Positions 27,778 through 37,555 of a DNA stretch of 64,000 bases are shown here, piece by piece; the first letter of the stretch is position 1; each line of letters begins with the position of its first letter. A program made the translations under genes and the position numbers. The DNA is from Chryseobacterium soldanellicola (GTDB lineage: Bacteria > Bacteroidota > Bacteroidia > Flavobacteriales > Weeksellaceae), in assembly GCF_900100115.1 (NCBI RefSeq), contig NZ_FNKL01000003.1, positions 682,001 through 746,000 on the forward strand, written 5' to 3'. Below the pieces are notes generated by a model that was given only the letters and a program-made list of their open reading frames with translations, was not told the origin of the DNA and searched no databases.

Positions 27778-29220
27778 TTAATTTTTATCCCAGAATATTT
27801 TTGTAGTTAATAAATCTCCTCCAATTGCTGAAGCAGCCGCATTTACATTTGCTGCATTGGTTTGATATTCACTTGCAGGATAAGCCATACGTACAGGAAC
27901 ACTATTAATTGTTGCCGCACTTGCCGGTTGAAGAACTGGATAATCTAGTCTTCTCCAGAAATTCCATGAAGTTAAAGGCTGGTTATACATGGCTACCCAT
28001 GCTTGGGTTCCGACTGACTGCTTCCAGTTTGCAGGATTATATGGATGAGCAGCAATATAAGCTGCCGCATCTGCTGTTGCTCCCCAATCTGTAAATGATG
28101 AAGTAATCGCATTAGCATAGTTGGTAGCAGCAGCACCTCCTATTCCCCAACGAGCACCAGCTTCCGTAAGATAGAATGCTACTTCAGTATAATTCATCAG
28201 GATTCCCGGAGTTGTAGCAGTATAGGCGAAATTCCCCGGTGCAGAGAAATTAGCAAATGCAGCAGGCTGGCCAATTACCTGCCCAACATACACGCCTCCT
28301 ACCGGCTTGAAATATTTGGATATTCTTGTATCACTATTAGTATTCATGTAATCTACTAATGTTTTTCCTCCTACAAAGTCATTTCTGTTACTCGCTTTTA
28401 CATTTTCATAAATAGGGCTCCAGTTTGGTGAACCAGATAAATATTGAACTTTACAGTCATCTGCAGATGAAGACATTACTCCATTATTGATTGCTGTAGT
28501 AGCGGTCTGCTGAGCCAGTGATGGATTAGAATCTGCAATGGTAACCCCTAATTTAAGCATTAGAGAATTACCAAATGTTTTCCATGCTCCAAGGTTTCCT
28601 GAATAAAATAAATCAGCATCAGAGAAATTATCAGAAGCCGAGTTCAGTTCACTGCTTACATCAATATTAGTTATATCCTGCTGCAATCTTGTGATCAAAT
28701 TAGCATACACTGTTGCTCCGTCATCATATGCAGGAGCTACATTCCCACCAAGCTGGTTGGATTGTGAATATGGAATATTTCCGAAAGTATCAACCAACAT
28801 CTGATAAGTATATACCTGCATAATGTCGATCACAGCCAGTTGGTTTTTCTTAATTCCCGGCCATGTATTGACTTCAGAAGGCACAGGCTGATATGCATTT
28901 ATTAATTCTTTTGCTTTTACCAAGCTATTCAATACATTGACATAATTATCAATATAGATCTGATTGGAAACATTTCTGTTGGTAAAATTGTAATTACTTT
29001 CTTCAACATAGGTAGTTTCCTGCCAATACTGCATGGTCAGTCTGAAATTATTTTCATTAACACTTGGTGTGTTAACATAATCACTTAATTCTTTCTGAGC
29101 ATTTGTTACCAAGGTCGATGGAATCGTTGTATATGCCGAATGTGGGTCCAAATTAATATCATCTGTTGTACAGCCGACAAATAGTGTTCCCAGTAATATG
29201 GATGCTATAATTTTTTTCAT
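27778..29220 (-). CDS. SusD/RagB-family nutrient-binding outer-membrane lipoprotein (pair 2)
   Basis: A 480-aa paralogue of the pair-1 SusD. Lipobox FVGC (Cys16). Shared blocks include NTPSVNENNFRLTMQYWQETTY, VDTFGNIPYSQSNQL, LMNYTEVAFYLTEAGARWG, SWNFWRRLDYPVLQ and a terminal LLTTKIFWDKN. Differences cluster in the loops between helices, where ligand contacts are expected, so the two pairs may take different ligands. Its SusC partner ends 10 bp upstream. Substrate unknown. Confidence 0.92.
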   Translation of the reverse strand: MKKIIASILLGTLFVGCTTDDINLDPHSAYTTIPSTLVTNAQKELSDYVNTPSVNENNFRLTMQYWQETTYVEESNYNFTNRNVSNQIYIDNYVNVLNSLVKAKELINAYQPVPSEVNTWPGIKKNQLAVIDIMQVYTYQMLVDTFGNIPYSQSNQLGGNVAPAYDDGATVYANLITRLQQDITNIDVSSELNSASDNFSDADLFYSGNLGAWKTFGNSLMLKLGVTIADSNPSLAQQTATTAINNGVMSSSADDCKVQYLSGSPNWSPIYENVKASNRNDFVGGKTLVDYMNTNSDTRISKYFKPVGGVYVGQVIGQPAAFANFSAPGNFAYTATTPGILMNYTEVAFYLTEAGARWGIGGAAATNYANAITSSFTDWGATADAAAYIAAHPYNPANWKQSVGTQAWVAMYNQPLTSWNFWRRLDYPVLQPASAATINSVPVRMAYPASEYQTNAANVNAAASAIGGDLLTTKIFWDKN

Positions 29221-29230
29221 TTTTCTTTTT

Positions 29231-32200
29231 TTAAAAATTAACTTTTACATTGAATGAGAAATTCCTCGTTGTAGGCATAACTCCTGACTGATATCCCTGT
29301 AAGTTACCTGAAGACAATCCGGCTTCCGGATCAGCATATGGTAAATTTTTATGAATAATCCAAAGATTGCTACCTATAACACTAAATGACATTCCCTGTA
29401 TAAATTTAGAGCCTAAAGTCTCTTTTGACAAGGTATAAGTGATAGATGCTTCTCTTAATTTCACATAACTTGCATCATAAACAAATGCAGCGGCAGGCGG
29501 ATCTGTATTCAGTACCTGACTAGACCATGATTTATCTAATCTTACATTATTTGTAATAAAATGTCCCGGATTATTTGGATCTGGGATAACTCCCTGCTGA
29601 ATAATCCCTCCTCCGTCAGCTAAAGTATTTCTGATCGGATTTCCCAGGTCATTTAAGCCTACTGAATCAGCATAAATACCTGTTCCGTACCCATATGACT
29701 GGTCTAATGAGAATACTTTACCACCTTGTTTCACATCAATTAAGAAGCTTAAAGAAAGGTTTTTATAATTGAAAGTGTTTCGTAATCCTCCGAACCATTT
29801 AGCCTGATAGCTTCCTAAATTATTGTTGGTACTGGTTGTTTTCATATAAGCCCCTGTATCAGGATCAATAACTTTTTGTCCGTCTGGTGCATATATGAAA
29901 TCAGAACCGTAAATCGTTCCGTATAATCCTCCCAAAGGAGCATTTAATGTAACCCCACCTTGTGAAGTATTGGTCTGTAAAGCCAGGTTATCCACTCCGC
30001 CTTTCAGTGCTGTAACAGTTGTTTTTGGATTGGACCAGTTAGCAACTAAATTCCAGGAAAAGTCTTGAGATTTGATTGGCGTTAATCGTAATGAAAGCTC
30101 AAATGCTTCAGTTCTTAAATTACCAATATTTTGTTTCTGCAAGGTCGTACCTGATGCATAAGAAACAAGTACATTTGAAATTAAATTTTCCGAATCATTC
30201 TTGTACCATGTGGCATCAAAACCAATTCTGTTTTTTAAGAAAGATGTTTCTAACCCGAATTCCATACTTTTTAACTTTTCAGCCACTAAATCCGGATTTT
30301 TCAAAATAGTATTAAACTGGTAAGTTGGTAAATTGCCAAATGGCGAACCTGCCAAATAAGTATCAATCAATTGATTAGGATCTGTATCATTTCCTACAAT
30401 TGAATAATTGGCACGAGCTTTAGCAAAGCTCAACCAAGGCGCTTTAATTAAATTGGAAAACACAACACTCCCCGAAACCGAAGGATACCAATACACATCA
30501 TGGCCTGGTGATAATGCCGTAGTCTGATCTCTTCTGATAGTTCCTTCTAAATAATACGTACTTTTATAACCCAAACTGGCCTGAGCAAAAATTCCTACAA
30601 CATTCTTACTTGTATCACTCGTTTGATTAAGAGGTCTTTCTTTAGAATTTGAAATGTCAAAATAGTTTGGTACACTTAATCCCCCTACAGTAGAATGTAT
30701 GTCTGAATAAGCAGAATTAGTACGAATATTGGCTCCCAAAACTCCGTTCAGATTCAGATCTTCTGTAAGATCTTTTTTATAAGTCCCTATGAAATCATAG
30801 TTTCTTTCAGACAGCCTGTAATTTCCTAAATTATATCCGGAAGGCTGTGGTGTATTGATGTTAAGACCAAAAATATTAGGAACAGAGCCATTGGCTTTTC
30901 GCTCTTCAGTGGTCATGCTATAGCTATCGTTACTTAATCTTACCAAGAAATTTAATTCTTTTGAAACATCATAGCTTAAAGATACATTTCCACTAAATCT
31001 GTCTCTTTTGTCATTTTGGTAATTTTGGTAACGCTGGAAGTAGATATTATCCCAATACTGAGGTGCAAGCTCAGTAGGGCTGGTAATATTCCAAGTATAA
31101 TTCTGATGGGACATATTATAAAACTCGTCCTGCTGTCTTATATCAACATTTGTCGGCCACCATTGTCTAAAACCGGACATTATGTTTCCATTGTACCCTG
31201 TATCGTTACGGCCTCTTGTTTTTTGCGTAATATAATTCGCATATAATGAAGCGGTTAATTTATCTGTGATTTTATAAGAAGCATTACCTCCGAAGTTATT
31301 TTTAACCAATGAACTGTTTGGCATAATGTCTGTAGCATCCAGATTGGTATAATTTATTCTGTAGGTTGCTACATCACTTCCTCCACTAAGGGAAAGACTA
31401 TTTGTGAAATTCGTTCCGTTTTTAAAAAATGATAACGGCCCGTTTTTAGCCATCGTCCATGGAGTAGCTTTTCCGAAATTAGGAGATCCCGGTATAAACG
31501 CATCATATTGATACACCAATAAGTTGGGGTCATATCTCGGTCCGTAAGAAGCATCACTTCCGAAACCGGCTGCAAGCCCACCATTATAACTTCCCCATTC
31601 ATCTTCACCTACATATCCTTCCCCATATTCGGTCTGGTATTTTGGAAAAGTCTCTTTATCAATTGAGGAAATCGTGATTGAACTGGAATATTCTAAGCCA
31701 ATCCCTTTTTGGTTCTTTTTACCCTTTTTAGTTGTGATAATAATAGCTCCGTTTGCTGCACGGGAACCATACAAAGCTGCCGCTGCCGCTCCTTTTAGTA
31801 CGTTAATTGTTTCTACATCATTTGGATTGATATCCGACGCTGCATTTCCGTAGTCGACCCCATAACGCCCTGTAGTCTGGCTGGATGTGTTGATATTATT
31901 ATTGATAATTGGGACCCCGTCTACAACGAATAGTGGCTGGTTAGTCCCTGAGAAAGATTTGAATCCTCTTAAAACTACGTTAATAGATCCACCGAAGTTG
32001 GTACTTTGTTTAATATCCATACCGGCAACCTGGCCGGATAGATTGTTTAGGAAATTGGGAGTGGGATTTTTATTCACATCCTCACCTTTTACTTCCTGGG
32101 TAGCGTATCCAAGAGATTTTTTTTCTCTTTTGATACCTAAAGCCGTTACTACAACGCCTTCAATGTCTTGTGTTCTTACTGTATCAGTCTTCGTCTGCTG

Positions 32201-32266
32201 GGCATTTGCCACAACTATGGATGAAGATAGTACCAAGATAAGCACACCTGTTGTTAGTTTCTTCAT
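29231..32266 (-). CDS. SusC/RagA-family TonB-dependent outer-membrane transporter (pair 2)
   Basis: A 1011-aa TonB-dependent receptor, paralogous to the pair-1 SusC and likewise short at the N-terminus: signal peptide (1-22), then KTDTVRTQDIEGVVVTALGI without the carboxypeptidase-like domain. Plug motifs LRGFKSFSGTNQPLFVVDGVPI and INVLKGAAAAALYGSRAANGAIIITTKKG; the barrel ends FNVKVNF. The first 180 and last 250 residues are the most similar to pair 1, with more divergence in the middle of the barrel. It is divergent from rnhB. Confidence 0.93.
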   Translation of the reverse strand: MKKLTTGVLILVLSSSIVVANAQQTKTDTVRTQDIEGVVVTALGIKREKKSLGYATQEVKGEDVNKNPTPNFLNNLSGQVAGMDIKQSTNFGGSINVVLRGFKSFSGTNQPLFVVDGVPIINNNINTSSQTTGRYGVDYGNAASDINPNDVETINVLKGAAAAALYGSRAANGAIIITTKKGKKNQKGIGLEYSSSITISSIDKETFPKYQTEYGEGYVGEDEWGSYNGGLAAGFGSDASYGPRYDPNLLVYQYDAFIPGSPNFGKATPWTMAKNGPLSFFKNGTNFTNSLSLSGGSDVATYRINYTNLDATDIMPNSSLVKNNFGGNASYKITDKLTASLYANYITQKTRGRNDTGYNGNIMSGFRQWWPTNVDIRQQDEFYNMSHQNYTWNITSPTELAPQYWDNIYFQRYQNYQNDKRDRFSGNVSLSYDVSKELNFLVRLSNDSYSMTTEERKANGSVPNIFGLNINTPQPSGYNLGNYRLSERNYDFIGTYKKDLTEDLNLNGVLGANIRTNSAYSDIHSTVGGLSVPNYFDISNSKERPLNQTSDTSKNVVGIFAQASLGYKSTYYLEGTIRRDQTTALSPGHDVYWYPSVSGSVVFSNLIKAPWLSFAKARANYSIVGNDTDPNQLIDTYLAGSPFGNLPTYQFNTILKNPDLVAEKLKSMEFGLETSFLKNRIGFDATWYKNDSENLISNVLVSYASGTTLQKQNIGNLRTEAFELSLRLTPIKSQDFSWNLVANWSNPKTTVTALKGGVDNLALQTNTSQGGVTLNAPLGGLYGTIYGSDFIYAPDGQKVIDPDTGAYMKTTSTNNNLGSYQAKWFGGLRNTFNYKNLSLSFLIDVKQGGKVFSLDQSYGYGTGIYADSVGLNDLGNPIRNTLADGGGIIQQGVIPDPNNPGHFITNNVRLDKSWSSQVLNTDPPAAAFVYDASYVKLREASITYTLSKETLGSKFIQGMSFSVIGSNLWIIHKNLPYADPEAGLSSGNLQGYQSGVMPTTRNFSFNVKVNF

Positions 32267-32398
32267 ATCAAATTAATTTTGCTAGTACAAATTTGTAAAA
32301 CTTTCTTAAGAAGACAAAGCAAAAACTTAAAAAATTGTTATTTTTACCATAGTTCTTAGAATTTTATTAATTTTACGGACTCAAAAGTGTTAAATTTT

Positions 32399-32983
32399 AT
32401 GGAATTATTAAAAAAATGGACAAAATTTTACATCGAAGCAGGATGTGATGAGGTGGGAAGAGGGTGTTTAAGCGGACCAGTTGTAGCCGCAACGGTCATT
32501 TTGGATAAAAATTTTAACCAAAATTTAGTTAATGACTCTAAAAAATTAAGTTTTAAGACCAGAATGAGTCTTGATGAGTATATAAAAAATAATGTTAAGG
32601 AATATGCTATTGCAGAACTTCCCGCAGAATTTATAGACGAACATAACATATTGAATGCCAGCATTCATGCGATGCATCGTGCGTTGGATAAATTAACAAT
32701 AAGACCCGAGCTTATTTTAGTTGACGGGAATAAATTCCATCCTTATAATTACATCCCACACCAATGTATCATTCAGGGGGATTCTAAAGTTTTGTCAATC
32801 GCTGCAGCATCTATTTTAGCGAAAAATTATAGGGATAAGCTGATGATTCAGCTGCATGATGAGCATCCGGAGTATGGCTGGGACACCAATTTCGGCTATG
32901 CCACCAAAAAGCACCAGGAAGCCCTGATAAAGCATGGTCCAACGAAATACCACAGACGGTCTTTCAGATTAAAATACGATTAA
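32399..32983 (+). CDS. rnhB: Ribonuclease HII
   Basis: A 194-aa enzyme that cleaves RNA in RNA-DNA hybrids and at single embedded ribonucleotides. The acidic active site is present: Asp17-Glu18 (GCDEVGRGCLSGP), Asp109 (LVDGNK) and Asp128 (GDSKVLSIAAASILAK). A C-terminal HGPTKYHRRSF is family-typical. I choose ATG 32399; a GTG four codons upstream (32387) would add VLNF. Single gene, convergent with yidC across a bidirectional terminator. Confidence 0.96.
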   Translation: MELLKKWTKFYIEAGCDEVGRGCLSGPVVAATVILDKNFNQNLVNDSKKLSFKTRMSLDEYIKNNVKEYAIAELPAEFIDEHNILNASIHAMHRALDKLTIRPELILVDGNKFHPYNYIPHQCIIQGDSKVLSIAAASILAKNYRDKLMIQLHDEHPEYGWDTNFGYATKKHQEALIKHGPTKYHRRSFRLKYD

Positions 32984-33048
32984 AATCCACAATGAGTGAA
33001 TTATAAAATCAATAAAATGCTAAAGTGTAATTTAAATTTCATCTAAAT

Positions 33049-33082
33049 AAAAAAGAGAAGCAATATTTGCTTCTCTTTTATG
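33049..33082. terminator. Bidirectional terminator between rnhB and yidC
   Basis: Perfect 13-bp arms aaaagagaagcaa (33051-33063) / ttgcttctctttt (33067-33079) with a 3-nt loop, between convergent genes. Confidence 0.88.
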
Positions 33083-33096
33083 TTATAGTAAGTTAA

Positions 33097-34893
33097 TTAC
33101 TTTTTTTTCTTTTGCTGCTCAACCGTTTTCTGTTGTTCCTGAGCTTTTTCCATCATCTCTCTCATACGTTTCTGGAATTTACCTTCCGTTTTCGGCTTTT
33201 CTTTATTCGCCTGAATCTGCGCATGAATCTTCTTTTCATCCAAAATCACATATTTTATGACTAAAATAATTAAGATATTAATTGCGTTCGATACAAAATA
33301 ATACCATGAAAGACCGGATGCTGAAGTGTTCAAAAAGAATAAGAATGTCACAGGGAAAATATACATTAATACTTTCATGTTTGGCATTCCTTCCTGTTGT
33401 GGCTGCTGCATATTTCCTGAGGTCATGATCGTATAAATCAAGATTACAATCGTACATGCAAGCGCAAAAACACTTAAATGATCTCCTAAGAAAGGAACTT
33501 TAAATGGCAGTTTAATCAAATCATCATAAGCCGTTAAATCTTTTGCAAACCAGAAACCTTTACCTCTCAAATCAATAAAGTTCGGGAAGAAACGGAACAA
33601 CGCATAGAAAATCGGGATCTGTACCAATGCCGGAAGACATCCCGCCATTTGATTTACGCCCGCCTTTCGGTAAATTTCCATGGTGGCCTGTTGCTTTTTC
33701 ATTGGATCTGCATCCTTTAATTTAGCATTTGCTTCATCAATTTCCGGGCGGATCACTCTCATCATCGCACTCAATTTATGTTGCTTATACATAATCGGTG
33801 ATAAGATTAATTTAACGATAATTGTCATTAAGAAAATTACCCAACCGGCTGTTAATCCCCATCCTGCAATGATATTGTACATCGGCATGAAGAAATAACG
33901 GTTCATTCCTCCGATGAAAGCCCAGCCTAAAGGCAGAATTTCGTCAAAGTTTTTATTGTAAGATTTTAATAATTTCAGATCTAAAGGCATAAAATACCAG
34001 GTAAAATCCTGATTTAATTCGCTTCCCTGCATTTGAACAAAACCTTCAAAATTAAGTTTTTTCAAATATTCACCTTCTTCTACGTTTTCCTGATTTCCTT
34101 TGCTTTGTGTAAATCCTGTCTTAGATTCAATCACAGAAGAGAAAAACTGCTGTTTTACACCGATCCAGTTAAGCGTTTCTTTTTCTTCTTCCATTGTTGT
34201 TCTTCCGTCATAATCATATTTCTTATAATTATCGAAAGCATAAGAAAATTCTGAGTGAGACTGTTCCTGAGCTCTACCCTTTTCTAAGTTTCTTACATTG
34301 TAATTCCAGATGAAATCTGCTTTGTTATCGGAAGTAACTTTTGCTAAACCTTGAGTTCTTACCTTAAAATCTAAGGTATATTTATCCAATAAAGTATAAA
34401 TAAACTGAATAACCGCACCATTATAATTGGCCGTCATTGTTGCAGCGTTTCCATTAACAGTCGGAGAGAAAACCAAATCTTTAGTATTGATAATCTTTCC
34501 GGTCTTATCTTTAAACTGGAAACCGTAGTTTGAATTATTTTTAGTGATCAGATAAAGCGGAAGATCTGCCTTATCCGATTTATGGTCGTATGCTTTGTAT
34601 TCTGCAAGCTCCACTTTAGAAACCTGCCCTCCTAAACTTGAGAACTCAATTTTCAATTCTTTGTTTGCCAAATTTGCAGTCTGAATTGCATTAGGAGTTA
34701 CATTTGGATTGATATTGCTTGCCTGAGTTTGTTTTACAGCATTTTTTACCTGTTCAGTCTTTTGTTGCTGAGTTTTTACCTCTTCTTCCTTCGATTGCTT
34801 GTTTTGAAAATAAAACATGAAACCAAAAAGAACCAAACATAAAACCGCAAAACTAATCATTTGACTTTTATCGAGTCCGTTGTTCTGTTGCAT
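33097..34893 (-). CDS. yidC: Membrane protein insertase YidC
   Basis: A 598-aa insertase that places proteins in the inner membrane with or without Sec. An N-terminal span (about 13-27, ISFAVLCLVLFGFMFYF) anchors a large periplasmic beta domain (about 70-340). The conserved 60KD_IMP core follows (about 350-550: GWGLTAGWVIFLMTIIVKLIL, MAGCLPALVQIPIFYALFRFFPN, TFLFFLNTSASGLSWYYFVSN), then a Lys/Gln-rich tail of about 50 residues that could contact ribosomes. Upstream, pyrG reads in the same direction but is separated by a strong terminator. Confidence 0.96.
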   Translation of the reverse strand: MQQNNGLDKSQMISFAVLCLVLFGFMFYFQNKQSKEEEVKTQQQKTEQVKNAVKQTQASNINPNVTPNAIQTANLANKELKIEFSSLGGQVSKVELAEYKAYDHKSDKADLPLYLITKNNSNYGFQFKDKTGKIINTKDLVFSPTVNGNAATMTANYNGAVIQFIYTLLDKYTLDFKVRTQGLAKVTSDNKADFIWNYNVRNLEKGRAQEQSHSEFSYAFDNYKKYDYDGRTTMEEEKETLNWIGVKQQFFSSVIESKTGFTQSKGNQENVEEGEYLKKLNFEGFVQMQGSELNQDFTWYFMPLDLKLLKSYNKNFDEILPLGWAFIGGMNRYFFMPMYNIIAGWGLTAGWVIFLMTIIVKLILSPIMYKQHKLSAMMRVIRPEIDEANAKLKDADPMKKQQATMEIYRKAGVNQMAGCLPALVQIPIFYALFRFFPNFIDLRGKGFWFAKDLTAYDDLIKLPFKVPFLGDHLSVFALACTIVILIYTIMTSGNMQQPQQEGMPNMKVLMYIFPVTFLFFLNTSASGLSWYYFVSNAINILIILVIKYVILDEKKIHAQIQANKEKPKTEGKFQKRMREMMEKAQEQQKTVEQQKKKK

Positions 34894-35024
34894 TTTATTT
34901 TAATTAAAATTTTTTACCTATTTATATATAAAACAATATTCTGTAATTTACAGAGTATCATTCTGTATTTCGAGTCGACAAAAATACTGTTTTTTTATCA
35001 AAACTCTATGCTATAATATATTAC

Positions 35025-35072
35025 TATATAATAAACTCAGGCTGATAAAAGTCAACCTGAGTTTATTATATG
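35025..35072 (-). terminator. Terminator of pyrG
   Basis: Perfect 15-bp arms tataataaactcagg (35027-35041) / cctgagtttattata (35056-35070) with a 14-nt loop. The only gene reading into it is pyrG on the minus strand. Confidence 0.85.
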
Positions 35073-35095
35073 ACGTTTGTAATTAAATAATTACT

Positions 35096-36703
35096 TTATT
35101 TCTTCTCACAAGCCTTGATAAAAGCTCTGAACAAAGGATGCGGTGTCGCCACTGTACTCTTATACTCAGGATGATACTGTACCCCAACGTAGAACGGGTG
35201 ATCAGGCATTTCTAATGCTTCCACCAATCCTGTTTCCGGGTTTGTACCTGTAGCAAGGAAACCGTTTTTCTCGAACTCATGTAAATAATCACTGTTGAAC
35301 TCATATCTGTGACGGTGTCTTTCTGAAATATTTTTGCTTCCGTAGATGTCAGATAATTTAGAACCGTTTTTCACGGAACATTTCCAGGCTCCAAGACGCA
35401 TTGTACCTCCTTTATCCACTACATTTTTCTGTTCTTCCATAATTGAAATTACAGGATCCGGTGTTGAAGTGTCAAATTCCATTGAATTTGCTTTTGAATG
35501 TCCAAGAACGTTTCTTGCAAATTCGATGGTCATAATCTGCATTCCTAAACAAATTCCCAACATCGGAATTTTATTTTCTCTTGCATATTGAGCGGTAAGC
35601 ACTTTTCCTTCAATTCCTCTGTCGCCAAAACCTGGAGCAACAAGGATTCCGTCTACTCCTTTTAACGTATCTTTAATATTTTCGGCAGTAATTTCTCCAC
35701 TATAAACCCATCTGATCTTCACTTCAGTTTCAACGTCTGCACCTGCATGCTTGAAAGCTTCAGCAATTGAAATATATGAATCCTGAAGAGAAATATATTT
35801 CCCGACTAAAGCAATTTCGATCGTTTTCTTAGGGTTCTGGAACTTTTTAAGGAAACTTTTCCAGTCTTTAAGATCAGCTTCTTTATCACTTTTAAGATCT
35901 AATCCTTTTAAAACTACATCATCAAAATTTTGCTTTTGAAGATACATCGGCACTTCATAGATTGTTTCCAGATCTTTACATTCAATAACGTTATCTAAAG
36001 GCACGTTACAGAATTGAGCCAGCTTCGCTCTCTGATCTTTTGGAATTTTATGTTCTGTTCTGCACACCAAAACGTCAGCCATAATTCCGCTTTCCATTAA
36101 CTGACGAACAGAGTGCTGAGAGGGTTTTGTTTTTAATTCTCCACTTGAAGCCAAATACGGCAATAAAGTTAGGTGAATTACCATAGAATTTTTCTCACCC
36201 AATTCCCATTTTAACTGACGAACAGTTTCGATGTAAGGCAAAGATTCAATATCTCCGACAGTCCCACCGATCTCAGTAATGATAATATCGTAGTTCTGTT
36301 TTGATAAAATTTTAATTCTGCGTTTGATTTCGTTCGTAATATGAGGAATTACCTGCACTGTTTTTCCAAGGAAATCTCCTTTTCTTTCTTTTTCGATGAC
36401 AGTCTGGTAGATTTTTCCTGTCGTTACGTTGTTGTTTTGGGAAGTTGGAGCATCTAAATAACGCTCATAGTGACCTAAATCCAGATCCGTCTCCGCACCA
36501 TCTTCGGTTACATAGCATTCTCCGTGTTCATAAGGATTCAGTGTTCCTGGGTCGATATTGATATAAGGATCTAATTTTTGGATCGTTACATTAAAGCCGC
36601 GTGATTTTAGTAGAAGTCCCAGAGAAGCAGAAACGATTCCTTTCCCCAAAGATGAAGTTACACCTCCTGTCACAAAGATGTACTTTGTATTCTTTTTACT
36701 CAT
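35096..36703 (-). CDS. pyrG: CTP synthase
   Basis: A 535-aa enzyme that makes CTP from UTP using ATP and glutamine. I start at MSKKNTKYIFVTGG (36703), since the Met six codons upstream adds nothing conserved. The synthetase domain has GGVTSSLGKGI, the DPYINIDPGTLNPYEHGE block and EIGGTVGDIES. The C-terminal class I glutamine amidotransferase domain (about 285-535) has PGFGDRG, the nucleophile-elbow LGICLGMQ and the terminal QYHPEYKS. Length and all blocks are normal. Confidence 0.97.
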   Translation of the reverse strand: MSKKNTKYIFVTGGVTSSLGKGIVSASLGLLLKSRGFNVTIQKLDPYINIDPGTLNPYEHGECYVTEDGAETDLDLGHYERYLDAPTSQNNNVTTGKIYQTVIEKERKGDFLGKTVQVIPHITNEIKRRIKILSKQNYDIIITEIGGTVGDIESLPYIETVRQLKWELGEKNSMVIHLTLLPYLASSGELKTKPSQHSVRQLMESGIMADVLVCRTEHKIPKDQRAKLAQFCNVPLDNVIECKDLETIYEVPMYLQKQNFDDVVLKGLDLKSDKEADLKDWKSFLKKFQNPKKTIEIALVGKYISLQDSYISIAEAFKHAGADVETEVKIRWVYSGEITAENIKDTLKGVDGILVAPGFGDRGIEGKVLTAQYARENKIPMLGICLGMQIMTIEFARNVLGHSKANSMEFDTSTPDPVISIMEEQKNVVDKGGTMRLGAWKCSVKNGSKLSDIYGSKNISERHRHRYEFNSDYLHEFEKNGFLATGTNPETGLVEALEMPDHPFYVGVQYHPEYKSTVATPHPLFRAFIKACEKK

Positions 36704-36806
36704 TAGATTAGGTTTGTGCAAAGTTAGGGGAAAAACAAATACAAAGCAATTTCATTTTTGAATTTTAAATTTTAGATAGTGAATTTTAGATTAATAAATC
36801 ACCTAG

Positions 36807-36881
36807 TTTGTCACTCCGTAGAAATCCAGACTGATTTTTTAAATGATTTATCCTTATTGAGATTTTTACGGAGTGACAAGC
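36807..36881. repeat. Imperfect palindromic intergenic repeat
   Basis: Left arm tttgtcactccgtagaaatc (36807-36826) and right arm gatttttacggagtgacaag (36861-36880) pair over 20 nt with two mismatches, around a 34-nt loop. It lies between pyrG and the YceI gene and looks like an interspersed element rather than a terminator, since no T-run follows. Confidence 0.6.
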
Positions 36882-36929
36882 TTTGCATTTAATTTTAATA
36901 ATAACGTTAATTCTATACTGCTTTAATCA

Positions 36930-36964
36930 ACAAAAAAGGTCTCCAAAAATTGAAAACCTTTCCT
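36930..36964 (-). terminator. Probable terminator of the YceI gene
   Basis: Arms aaaaggt (36934-36940) and accttt (36956-36961) with a T-run on the minus strand. The stem is short. Confidence 0.5.
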
Positions 36965-36985
36965 AAACCAAATTATATATGAAAA

Positions 36986-37555
36986 CTATTGCTTAATTAA
37001 CTCAAAATATAAGTTAACGTCAACGTCTTTAGCCACGCCTGCTCCCGTTGGATCATATTTAATATTATAATCTAAACGGTTTACTTTAAATGTTGTCTGG
37101 AAACCCAGAACCTCTTTTCCCTGTTGATTTTTTGTTATTCCACCGAAAGTTACCGGAACACTGATTTCTTTAAAAACATCTTTAATTGTCAATTTCCCTT
37201 TAAGCGTATAATTGTTGTTTTTATCTTTCGTGATAGAAATACTTTCAAACGTCATTGTCGGGAATTTTTCAACATTGAAAAAATCTGCGCTTTGCAAATG
37301 CTTGTCTCTCATTTCAACACCCGTATTTACGGAACCTGTCTGCACCACAAAAGAAAATTCTGCATTATCAAGAGTAGTTCCCTTGGTTGTTACTTTACCG
37401 TCAAACTTATCAAATCTCCCTTGTACAAAGCTGATTCCCATGTGTTTGATATTAAAATTCACAGAAGAGTGCATCGGATCTACTGTCCAGACATTCTGTG
37501 CAAAGCTTATAATACTTAAAAGTGTAAATGCGAAAGTTAAAAATACCTTTTTCAT
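36986..37555 (-). CDS. YceI-family periplasmic lipid-binding-like protein
   Basis: A 189-aa exported protein of the YceI fold, a lipocalin-like barrel that binds isoprenoid-type amphiphiles in known members. The signal peptide (about 1-19, ending SFA, then QNVWTVDP) is clearest from the ATG at 37555; a Met two codons upstream is also possible. Family blocks: VDPMHSSVNFNIKHMGIS, GRFDKFDGKV, RDKHLQSADFFNVEKFPTMTFES, GKLTIKDVFKEISVPVTFGG. Single gene flanked by two unrelated palindromic repeats. Function in this organism is unknown. Confidence 0.92.
   Translation of the reverse strand: MKKVFLTFAFTLLSIISFAQNVWTVDPMHSSVNFNIKHMGISFVQGRFDKFDGKVTTKGTTLDNAEFSFVVQTGSVNTGVEMRDKHLQSADFFNVEKFPTMTFESISITKDKNNNYTLKGKLTIKDVFKEISVPVTFGGITKNQQGKEVLGFQTTFKVNRLDYNIKYDPTGAGVAKDVDVNLYFELIKQ

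Noticed and set aside
31887..32276. 129-aa + strand ORF inside susC
   Set aside because: Antisense to the plug domain; no recognisable features.
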